This document shows, one piece after another, positions 42,227 through 51,469 of a stretch of DNA of 64,000 nucleotides; the stretch's first letter is position 1; every line of letters starts with the position of its first letter. This DNA comes from Crambe crambe (Eukaryota; Porifera; Demospongiae; Poecilosclerida; Crambeidae). The stretch covers positions 6,448,001-6,512,000 of the forward strand of contig OZ004589.1 in the NCBI GenBank assembly GCA_963924555.1, given 5' to 3'. The notes beneath the pieces were generated by a model that did no database searches, was not told the origin of the DNA, and saw only the letters and a program-made list of their open reading frames with translations. The translations under genes and the position numbers were made by a program.

Positions 42227-42413
42227 TAATAGCTATGAATTTGGGACTGTATATCCAACATATTATTTTGTATTTCCATATTTAATTCATGAGAAAAAAT
42301 TTTTTTTTTGAAATAACAAGAAAAAAGATCATATCATACAATGTATTTGTTGGAGGCACAGCATGGCATGAATGATAAAGTCAGATTGCACACAAAAAAT
42401 AACTATATAATTT

Positions 42414-43707
42414 CTACCTAACACTTCGTCCTAGAGATTTCAGAGATTCTCTAGGAATGGTGCCAGCACGAAGGCAGGTCTGTGGATCTCTGGGATTGAC
42501 TTGGCCCAGGGCATGGAATTTCCATGCTCGAGATATCAAATGTTCCTAATTAAAGTTATTATTATGGTTCTCATGAATAGATTTTCCCACTTACTGGTAT
42601 GAAAAATTTCTTTTTGTTTTCTTCCTCAATTTGGTTGAGTTTTTCTGGATCTAACAATGGGAATCGAACATTACAAATAACTTTGCGAGCCACTTCACCC
42701 ATGCTTGAACCAGTAACAACCTGCAGTTATCATGTATGTAGATTAAATGAATTTTTATGGGCTAGTTACATACAGAATTGACATTGATCCATTCCATGAC
42801 TTTCTCCAAAATTCTAGCTTCATCCATCTTTAGGTTATCTGATGTCAATATGTAGGCTAAAACATCTTCAGAGATTTCACTGAACCCTCTACTCATGAAA
42901 ACATCCTGTATTGAGGATAAAAATTGAGTCCAGGTTGAGTTATACAAGTGATCTGCCAATGCAATAAGCAATATTAAGGACATCTAGCTAGCTATATCAT
43001 CTACAATTAATCATCCACTCTTTTAGCTATAATAGCTACCTCAGTGAGGTTCTCTATGAGTGTCAGACATTCTTCTTGTAATGTCATCTGATTATAAGTA
43101 AGAGCACCCTGAAATACAGATGAATTATCATTGATGCAGATGAATCAGAGCTATGACTTACCTGAAGATATTCACATACTGTGTCGATAGTCATATTATT
43201 CCTCATAAATCTCACACAGATCTATATTATATATTATTTCTATATACGTATTATCATTGAATTAAAATTATGGTACCTTTGTGAGTCCATCCAGGCCATA
43301 CTCTATCGAAGCGGCTAGAACATCGAGTATACTCTCACTTGATAGACTACAACAGTTGGTATAAATAAACTCTAAGATGGCGAGAAATGTTTTGGGCTTG
43401 ATATCAGTAAGAATGAGAGGAGTTGGTGGGTCATCTGTTCTATGTACTGCAAACATGGCTCTGAATACTTCACATCTTGCACCAAGAATGCATTTATGGG
43501 CATAAATCATCTGACGTTCCTCTCCAACAAGAAATTTGATGTCACTATAAATATAGGGCAAGTTAATTAGCCAGCTATTTTAGTCACTGAAAGATCGTAT
43601 TTTTACCTAAAATCTTTGGCATTGATCAAGTTGATCATGTCTCCTGCAAATGAATCCGGGTCTCCCACGCATAAGTCGCTTCTAGGTCCTTGTGCCATCA
43701 TTATCAT
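42414..43707 (-). CDS. BTBD19: BTB domain-containing protein 19 (BTBD19) orthologue
   Basis: Seven exons, leftwards: 43707-43607, 43544-43277, 43221-43162, 43108-43040, 42905-42774, 42720-42595, 42545-42414 (stop 42416-42414). All phases agree; 295 residues against about 290 in human BTBD19. The first exon offers in-frame ATGs at 43707, 43701 and 43698. BTB domain: INAKDFSDIKFLVGEERQ, YAHKCILGARCEVFRAMF, FLAILEFIYTN, VLAASIEYGLDGL. The BACK-like helical half follows (TVCEYLQGAL, SRGFSEIS...LTSDNLKMDEA), and the C-terminus AWKFHALG to GTIPRESLKSLGRSVR mirrors the human end. BTB proteins often act as CUL3 adaptors, but the substrate of BTBD19 is not known to me. Introns are about 50-135 bp. The gene shares its promoter with XRRA1. 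Confidence 0.9.
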
Positions 43708-43844
43708 ACCTAAAAAGTCGTAGCTAAAGAACGCCCTTCTTTTAGAAATGCTTTTGAGTGTGCCCCTCCTCTCGGTTACCAGGTGACCGAAATTGAGCAT
43801 GCGCGTGAGAGAGATGATTGTTGCTATGGGAACAGCTAACAAAG
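43708..43844. promoter_or_regulatory. Bidirectional promoter of BTBD19 and XRRA1
   Basis: Only 137 bp separate the two divergent start codons. It contains a CATGCGCGTG stretch (43799-43808) resembling NRF1 sites, the RFX motif described separately, and no TATA box. The XRRA1 start context AAAGATGGCGG is strong. Confidence 0.7.
43820..43833 (-). promoter_or_regulatory. RFX X-box
   Basis: On the minus strand this reads GTTCCCATAGCAAC, a full match to the X-box consensus RYYNYYATRRNRAC. RFX factors use this site to switch on ciliary and centriolar genes in animals (family knowledge). It lies 12 bp upstream of the XRRA1 start codon, probably within the transcribed leader or at the start site. 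Confidence 0.65.
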
Positions 43845-46800
43845 ATGGCGGATTCTGAGGAGCTAAGAAGAGTATGCAATTGGGTCAAATTGCTTCGTCT
43901 GGTTTCCCCGCCCGAAGTATTACCAGAAAAATTCATGGGCAAGGTGAGGGATTAAGCCAACCTTTACAAAAAATAAGCATCTGTGCGGGTAAAAAGGTGG
44001 AGAGTGGATAACTGCATATCAAGCTGAGCAGAAGAAACATCTAAAAGCTGTTATAAGAAGAATCAAGGAAGAAAGATTACAAAGCATCCGTCCACCTACT
44101 AATACAAGAGAGGCGAGCAGTATGATGCTAAAAGTCTTAAATAAAGCTTATCTTCTAGAACATTGCTATGTGGACCATCCAAGTGACTTAGCAGTAGTAA
44201 ATATTAGTGGAAAAGGATTGCAAGAAGTGAGTTGAATATATAGTGGTACTGAATGTGGTTTTTATACATGAACATCATTACCCATTTTTACATGGTGTGC
44301 ATTAATTGGGTGTTGATGTTATAATGATTGACTGCAGAGCTACCATGATTTCAATGAATTCAGTGAAGTTGTGTCTATCAATGCCTCAGATAATCGTTTA
44401 CCCTTGGGTAAGCCAGCTAGAGAGCTAGACCTTCCATCTGTAGCTACAAAAATAGATTATAGCTAAAACAATTATCTCTTGGTCAATCTTTCTAGGGGCC
44501 TTCTCATCTTTTCCATCACTCCAAGCTTTGGAACTCTCTCTCAACTCCATCATGGATATATCCTTGGTGGAAAGTGATTTTATCAAGCTCCAATTTCTAG
44601 ACCTCTCTTTCAATAACCTGAGTGGCACTGGTCTCTTGGCTTTGGGAAAACTGTTGGCTCTGAAGGAGTTGCATTTGACGGGAAATAACTTAGTGGCACT
44701 TCCTGTCGAGATGTCAATGCCATATAGTATCCAAGGAACTGAGCAGTATGTCCCTTTATCTCCATGGCTTGAATAGGGCATATTATTTCAAAAGGGGGAG
44801 TCCTTGTTTAGATATATTCTGTGGAAACCAGGCTTGAGTGTCAAGGAAAATAAACTACTTATGCCTGCTTAAACCTAGTATCTCAGGGAAGTGACAGTTA
44901 CTATAGATCACTATAAAGCAACAAAGCTGTGTATCTATTGGCCCCATATAAGATGAAATGAGGTTGCTATTAATGAAACCAAAACTATAAATGGTATTAT
45001 TTTGATATGCTAGGATAAAGTTGAGATTTCCTGTGCTGGAGAAGCTATGGTTAGATGACAATAAGCTAAGTGATCAGGCTACATTTGCTACACTTGCTGG
45101 TCTAAGGAAGTAAGTTTCCATAAACAATCTCCTAGTGGTATTTTATACAGGTATTATTATCCCTCAAGATTAGTGTACCTGAATTTGGACAATAATGAGA
45201 TTTATACCATTCCAATGTTAAAGTTACTTGGGACAAGTCACCTTAAATCAGAGACTTGGTTATCCAATACAACTACAGCAGACACCCCCATACCAGGGAC
45301 TTCTAGAATTGACGAAGAGAGCAAGAAGTATGCTGAAGATGAAGATATGGAAGCCAACTATAAAGCATCCAGCGCCCCTGTCACTTCAGTTCACACACCA
45401 GAGAGATCCCCAACAAGGGAAAGGACAAGCAGGAAATTCGTTCCCAGTAGATCTAGAACTGTAGGGCAAAATCGCTACTCTTCTTCCAAAGCTTCTGATA
45501 CGGGCTATTTTTCTTCTAAAACCACATCACAAGTTCCTGGTATTAATATTACTAAGCATTCTACATGTACAAGTGGAACTTCTCACAATGAGTCAAAAAC
45601 TCTAGACATTGAATCTGATACTGATAATACTTCTGAAGCTCAGAATATCAATGGTTCTCCAGACCATGCAGATGATGCAAAGACTCGGTTGGATGAAGGA
45701 AAGAGAGATAGAGAAAGACCAGTTAAAGTGGAAGCAGTGGATTCCTCAATGTTGTTTAGTGAGCATGGCCTGGCACCTTTCCCTGTTTTGAAAACACTGA
45801 GTATGGTTAATAATTTGGTGAGTGTGGAAGCCCTTTGTGGGGAGCTAGCTGTCTAGGCACCACCTTTTCCTTTCACTAAGCACTGCCTTTTACTACAAGC
45901 ACCTCCTTTTACTAAGCACCACCTTTTACTACAATACAATTGGGATTGTAATTTAAGTGATTCAAGGAAATACCAGAGATTCCACAAGAATAGACAAATA
46001 TGGTGATTTCCCTAAGTTTCATGGGCAGTATATATAAGAAAAACCCTGCTTCAATTAAGTAGCTATCCCATAATAATACATGCATCTCTCATATTTTCTC
46101 TGTGTCGTAGATTCTAGCCTCTGAAGGATTGGTGGCATGTGCCTCATGGCCACTCTTGAAGGAACTCATTATTTACGACAACCCCTTCACAAGAACTTCC
46201 AAGGGTAAAAATTATCATATACTCATGAAAAAATTCATGATCTTGTTGATTTAGGTATGCCACCATTAGTACAAGAGTGTTTGGTGGATGATAAAGGTGT
46301 TAATGTTATAAGGTGATCCAGTAAGAGTAGTAATTTTTACTGTTCCTTTATCTACATAATACTCTATAGGATGAGACCTAAATTGGATAGTTATACCGAT
46401 CACATCAGAAAAATGTCCAAAGACTTCAAAAAGGTATGACCATAAATTCGATTCAGAGCCTGTGGTATAAGCTGCTCATGAGAAGGGTTAGCTATAATAA
46501 TTAGAGCTACTACCCATCTCATTCCCCAAAAGTCAGGCATTATGTACACACTATTCATAATGGGATCGAGGACAAATATAAAGATTCACCCAGACATAAT
46601 ATTCTCACCTCCATAAATCTAATAGCATGGGCATTTTTCTCTTATGAAATAGCTAGTTGATTTGTAAGATGATAGATGTTATATTTTGATATAGATATCA
46701 TTAGCCCCTCCACCTAGCATTCCTAAACAGCCTCTGCCTGCAATAGAGGCCCCTCCTACACTTCGACTCCCACCTCTGGGTTCTTCTCACCCCTCACCTT

Positions 46801-49127
46801 ATACCACTTCCCCTTGTCAATCACTCGCCTCAGACTCCACATCCAGTCAAAACAGCAGTGATAGTGCTGGAATATTCATGACACAGGTACGTGACATAAT
46901 CAGTATCTGTATACATGCAGGGTTTCATACAGGGTTTTTCTTTGGGGGGATCTGTGATGATCATGTGGCTGTTAGGCAACGGCAAGGGGGAGAGTGCGGG
47001 AGGGGGCACATCAGTGCGAAAAGAAAATTTTATTGTTTTTTGGAGGATTCGTTGGCTAATTCTCCTACCATTTTCATAAGTATCAGCAATGTTGTGTCTT
47101 GAGATTATGGCTATCAGACGATGATTTGCCACGATTGATATGAATCTTCATTAGGTGCTGAACTAAAAGATGTAAATTTAAGGTGTATTTTCTTGCTTGC
47201 ATAATTTTGTTAATTTCTTTGGGAGGGGAAAAATATTTTCTTGGGGTGGGAAATCCACCCCCTCTATGAAACCCTGACATGCATACCATAATTATGTTTA
47301 TGCTTTTACCAACTCTAGCTGGAACAACCTAAGTTACAAATACGAGGCAGACCCCTAGTCTCCCAGCTAGAAACCTTATTAACAACCTCAAACAATAAAT
47401 TAGCTATCATTTGAGGCAAAGCACTAGTCACCCTGAGACACCATATCCATTAATAAGGACCTCATAGAAATATTTGTTAATAGGGCTTCTAGCATGATTT
47501 GCTGTTTTGACGTTAATAAGGCTTCTAGCTGGGTATGGCTTGCTGGTGATTTGTTGTTAATGTTAGACCAAAACCTTTGTTTACTTGAATATACTTTTTA
47601 TTATTGTGCAATACCATGCTTTCAAGAACTTGAGCATGTGGAAGTACTTCAGTATGATAGTGAATAACAGCTAGTTAGTTGCACAATACCACTGGTAAAC
47701 ATCAGAACTTGAGCTTATGCCAAGTCCTTTAATCTGTATAGATGGCAATGGGTGAATAACACTATTTTCTGCAAATATCTCAAGACTGTGTCCTGATGTA
47801 TATGTCCTTACTTGAGGATACCCATGGTTTTGTTATCAGGTTACTGGAGAGGAGCAACCTAGCAAATCTACTGTTCCTTGTGAAGACCAGCAAACCACAA
47901 AGACAGAGACTAAAGACTGGTCAGTCAATGAAGCATTCAATGCCCAGTTAAAGAATCTGAAACAGCGCTATAAGAATGCTCCGGAGAGATATAAAGGTTA
48001 TGAAGCATTGTTAGATGTGGAGGATTCTCCTGGTGATGTCCTTCCAACAGGTAAGGGTCATAGATGCCTTAAAAATATAGTTCTGATCTTCATTGACTGG
48101 AGTACATGGGAATGCCATTCCATTTTTGGTCTAGGCCTACTATATAGAAGATCATGATTTTATACTACATGTCAGTTTATTGGGTGCATGTGGACATTAC
48201 CTAGCTCATTATACAAGCTATAAATAGTGTAGCTATAAATAGAGGTTCTAATTATAGGCCATTTGTTACTGTGCAGGGTTTCATCTAGGAATTTCACCTT
48301 GGGGGGGAAGCTCACCAACGCGTGGCCTTAGGCCACAGCGAGGGAGGGTGGGGGAGGGGGATGTCCCCTCCCGCATAAAGCGCGAAGCCAAATGATGCTT
48401 ACTACTCTGAAGTATCCCTTAAATTACTCCCTTGTAACAATTAACCTGTGGTCACCAATGGGGGGGAAGATTGAGGGTTTGGGGGGGAAGCTTCCCCCCT
48501 GCACCCCCCCAGGACATAGATGAAACCCTGCTGTATATACAAACTTAGTGGATTTTGTAGCTACAGTGCCCCCTGGTTATAATGCTATGTTGATTATTAT
48601 GTATAGACATTCGTGGCTGCACAAGAGCTCTTCAACATGCTTTGAGACATCCACTGACTCTGCCTCATCGTAACAGGCATGATCGTGGAAATGCCCATAC
48701 CACCACTCTTATACAAAGAGATCCACAACTAAAGGTGGTCAGTTAAAGCCACAAGGCCAGGCTATGCTTTATTATTATTTTGCTTTGTAGGATCCTTGCC
48801 CTGTGGAGGGGAGTCATAAAGTAGTTCCAAGTCCCAAATTGCAACGCTTGAAGAGAGTTTTAGATGATATACGAACTAAGGGTCTTGATACTGAAACCAA
48901 TCTGGCTAATATCCTCACACCTAGAACTTCCAAAGATAGGCAGAAAGTGTCAAAGTTACAGAAAGAAGGCAAAAAGCTACTTGCTGAGGTATGTAAGAAG
49001 TGATACTCGTAGCCATGTGGATATCCAATGGGAGTTTGAGCATTAGCTATGTAGTAACTATATAGCTACCCTTCAACCGTCCCTATTAATTTTTGGAAGG
49101 GACAGACTTTTTGGACAATTTTATCCC

Positions 49128-49164
<37 letters not shown>

Positions 49165-49346
49165 ACTTTGAGGTTGGGATGTATGCTTGTGAAAAATGTC
49201 AATGTGAAAGGATATTACTCTTCTTAACCTTACAGATGCAGGCACACTATGATAATGTCAGGGCAGATTCTTTGGATGCAGTGATATCACTTGTTCAGAA
49301 ACAGCAGTCTAGTCATAGAATAGCTCCATCCTCATTACATTCTTGA
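43845..49346 (+). CDS. XRRA1: XRRA1-like leucine-rich repeat protein
   Basis: Fourteen exons: 43845-43943, 44005-44226, 44338-44407, 44496-44746, 45021-45109, 45151-45817, 46111-46204, 46255-46312, 46370-46433, 46695-46886, 47840-48050, 48607-48734, 48791-48988, 49236-49346 (stop TGA 49344-49346). Frame is open throughout; 817 residues against about 790 in human XRRA1. Diagnostic matches: HPSDLAVVNISGKGL, INASDNRLPLGAFSSFPSL, FLDLSFNNL, LHLTGNNL, LRFPVLEKLWLDDNKLS, FATLAGLRK, then PVLKTLSMVNNL, YDNP, GMPPLVQECL, SAGIFMTQ and YKGYEALL. The LRR units lie in the first half and a long disordered insert (exon 6) follows. XRRA1 is named for X-ray response in human cells; its molecular role is poorly known. 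Exon 2 uses a weak acceptor (GGAGAG, no pyrimidine tract), and the exon 5 acceptor is AAAG. Two MITEs sit in introns 10 and 11. Confidence 0.88.
46918..47276. mobile_element. MITE with CAGGGTTTCAT ends in XRRA1 intron 10
   Basis: The left end CAGGGTTTCATA pairs with the right end TATGAAACCCTG. Both are flanked by ACATG (46913-46917 and 47277-47281), a 5-bp target duplication. About 359 bp, no coding capacity. The matching intron of the decayed XRRA1 copy lacks it. Confidence 0.8.
48274..48530. mobile_element. Second CAGGGTTTCAT-family MITE, XRRA1 intron 11
   Basis: CAGGGTTTCATCTA at the left and TAGATGAAACCCTG at the right form perfect 14-bp inverted ends. The interior has G-rich and C-rich stretches (GGGGGGGAAG, CTTCCCCCC). 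Flanks CTGTG/CTGTA suggest a 4-5 bp target duplication. Absent from the decayed XRRA1 copy. Confidence 0.75.
49131..49160. repeat. Poly-T run in XRRA1 last intron
   Basis: About 30 T in a row, a likely slippage site. The equivalent intron of the decayed XRRA1 copy lacks it. Confidence 0.9.
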
Positions 49347-49379
49347 CAGTTACTCATATTCATTATTAATGGACTATCT

Positions 49380-49401
49380 GAAATTCCCCTGGTGATTTCC
49401 C
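49380..49401 (+). promoter_or_regulatory. NF-kB-like module 1 upstream of TRAF-A
   Basis: GAAATTCCCC followed by TGGTGATTTCCC: two kB-like half-matches in tandem. The same arrangement recurs twice closer to TRAF-A. Confidence 0.45.
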
Positions 49402-49440
49402 AGATCAGCAGATGGCTCAAATGGAGTATATGTACACAGG

Positions 49441-49463
49441 GTACTTTCCCTGGTGGTTTCCTA
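49441..49463 (+). promoter_or_regulatory. NF-kB-like module 2 upstream of TRAF-A (degenerate)
   Basis: GTACTTTCCC followed by TGGTGGTTTCCTAG has the same layout as modules 1 and 3 but with weaker matches to the kB consensus. Confidence 0.4.
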
Positions 49464-49568
49464 GCCCAGGTAGCACAAACCCCTCCCATTTAGAGTCTAC
49501 TGATCTGGGATCAGAAAACTAAAGGTTCTAAACGGAGCAACCTACTTTTATACTATGATGCTGTGCAT

Positions 49569-49591
49569 GGGAATTCCCCTGGTGATCTCCC
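49569..49591 (+). promoter_or_regulatory. NF-kB-like module 3 with perfect kB palindrome
   Basis: GGGAATTCCC (49569-49578) matches the kB consensus GGGRNWYYCC exactly and is followed by GGTGATCTCCC. It lies about 65 bp upstream of the TATA box. NF-kB exists in sponges and cnidarians, and some vertebrate TRAF genes are NF-kB targets (family knowledge). Confidence 0.6.
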
Positions 49592-49641
49592 GCGCGCTCT
49601 GCGCGTATGTTAATACGCATGCGCTCGTCATTTTCGACGTC

Positions 49642-49649
49642 TATAAATA
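49642..49649 (+). promoter_or_regulatory. TATA box of TRAF-A
   Basis: TATAAATA sits 55-62 bp upstream of the TRAF-A start codon, placing transcription start near 49670-49680. A CGCATGCGC motif lies just upstream (49616-49624). Confidence 0.65.
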
Positions 49650-49703
49650 AGAGGTCGACTGTGATAAAAAAAACAATCTGTGCGAGACTAGTTCTATGAT
49701 AAT

Positions 49704-51113
49704 ATGGAGTACGAGTATGCAAGAGAGCGTTACGTCTGTAACGAATGCAAATCTGTACTAAAGGAACCTGTGCAGGACTGCTGTGGTCACAGACTATGCA
49801 AAACGTGCTCAATAAACTTAATCGATAAGAAGTGAGTGTAAAGAGCCAATAGCTACAGTTTCAATATCACTGAATAACTCTATTGATATTAGATTGCGTT
49901 GTCCTGAATGCAATAAATTTCTCACTAAAGATAGTGTAAGTTTTAGGCTATAGGTTATTGTTTTTATCATTACAGTGTTTTGCCATCTGGTTTAAACTGG
50001 TTTCCATTAATGATATTCATAGATCATTATTTTTTAAGATGACTCTCCTATTATGAATTTTTGCAGTTCTTTCCAGATAGAGCTGCAATTAGAGAAATGG
50101 ACAAACATGTGGTGATATGTGGCAATGACCAATGTGATTGGAATGGTTTCATATCCAATATTGAAGTAATATTTATAGTATATCACGTTTGTCTATTTAA
50201 AAAAAAAACAACTATTTCAGTATGTGGAGTTGCATGCCATCTCACTGTAGTGCTGTAGCTATGTGTAATGTTTGACAAGCCTTTCTTTAAATCATAGGAA
50301 CATGAAGATAAGTGCCGATTCAAGCCTATCAAGTGCGGAGAATGCAATGTTACACTACCTAAGACGGAAATAAAGTCTCATAGATATCGCTGTTTGAAGT
50401 TACATACGTACAGTGATATATGCTACTATAAGCAACAAAATGGTATACAAGAAGTAAACCAGCTTCCTGTTTGTCAACCGTTCGTTTGTCCCCAAGGTGA
50501 CGGAATACGCGAATTGTTTTTTGGAATGCTGGAGGAGGCTCCTCGCAGGATATTCAATGAATGTCACGACCGCATGGTTACACTGCTAAAGTCTCGAATG
50601 GAGCAAATTAGACTAGATCCAACAACTGGCCAAGCAGGTTCTCAGTTTTCCCTTGTACAAGATACGCCTGAAAATGGAATTTTTAAGTGGAAGATCCCAA
50701 ATTTTACCTCTCGCAAACATGAAGCGTATGGAGGGCAACACACTCCGGTATACAGTTCGCCATTTTATATATCATCCACCGCTCGGTATAAAGTACGTGT
50801 ATGTCTGTATGTCAATGGATATGGAGATGGAAAGAATTCGCACATGTCTCTCTACATTGTCCTTATGGAAGGAGAATATGACGACAACCTCCAGTGGCCT
50901 GTATCCATTAAAGTGAGTTTCAGGCTTCTCAACATGGAAAGCGATTGTGATGTATTTGTGAAGTTCGATCCGGATCCTTTGCGCAGGCCTTTAAACGATC
51001 AAGTGAAGGCTGGTTATTCCAGGTTTGTACCACAAGATTATGTCGACAGGGAGTGCGTTTTAGATGATAATATTTTTATGGAGTGTAAAGTTGAAATGAA
51101 AGCCAGCTCTTAA
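49704..51113 (+). CDS. TRAF-family RING and MATH protein (TRAF-A)
   Basis: Exons 49704-49831, 49893-49935, 50067-50165, 50298-51113 (stop TAA). Phases agree; 361 residues. RING finger at 12-49: Cys12, Cys15, Cys26 or 27, His29, Cys32, Cys35, Cys46, Cys49. TRAF-type zinc-finger segments follow (VICGNDQCDWNG, EHEDKCRFKPIKCGEC, HRYRC). After a short helical stretch comes a C-terminal TRAF/MATH domain from about residue 216: NGIFKWKIPNF, YSSPFYISSTARYKVRVCLYVNGYGDG, HMSLYIVLMEGEYDDNLQWP and FVPQDYV. The family passes signals from TNF-receptor and Toll/IL-1 receptors to NF-kB and JNK, with RING-dependent ubiquitin ligase activity (family knowledge). The coiled coil is much shorter than in vertebrate TRAFs. 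The promoter carries kB-like modules and a TATA box. Confidence 0.9.
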
Positions 51114-51469
51114 TTTGAGGCAGCCGCCTCTCACTGCAGTCATGTCAAGAAATGTACTTGACCTTGTGTGTGTTGTGTTTCCCCCCTCCCCCCCCCCCCC
51201 CCCCCCCCCCTCCCCCATATAATTATATACTGAGTTCTAGCATTGCACATTAGCATAATACAATAGCACCAGTTCTGTGTTTCTATTTATAGATAGGCTA
51301 GTGAGCTTGAGCTCGATCATTATAAAAATAATTAATTTAAATTTTTCACGGTCACCATTATAATTATGCGCATAATGTATACGCGCGCGTACTATAGTGC
51401 ACTCCATTTAAAATTAAAAGGGAGTGGACGAATTTACACCATAGAAGCTGTGAAGGTCAGTGTTCCATC
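51114..51469. other. TRAF-A 3' flank
   Basis: It holds the TRAF-A 3' UTR and a long C run around 51181-51212. Parts of it, including TTGAGGCAGCCGCCTCTCACTGCAGTC-like sequence and CTGTGAAGGTCAGTGTTCCA, recur after the decayed TRAF-A copy near 59770-59960. Confidence 0.7.

Noticed and set aside
42906-42983. In-frame upstream extension of BTBD19 exon 5 (MSLILLIALADHL...), with a possible TAG acceptor
   Set aside because: Alignment with human BTBD19 spaces ECLTLIE to SRGFSEIS without a gap when exon 5 begins at 42905, so the extra 26 codons are treated as intron.
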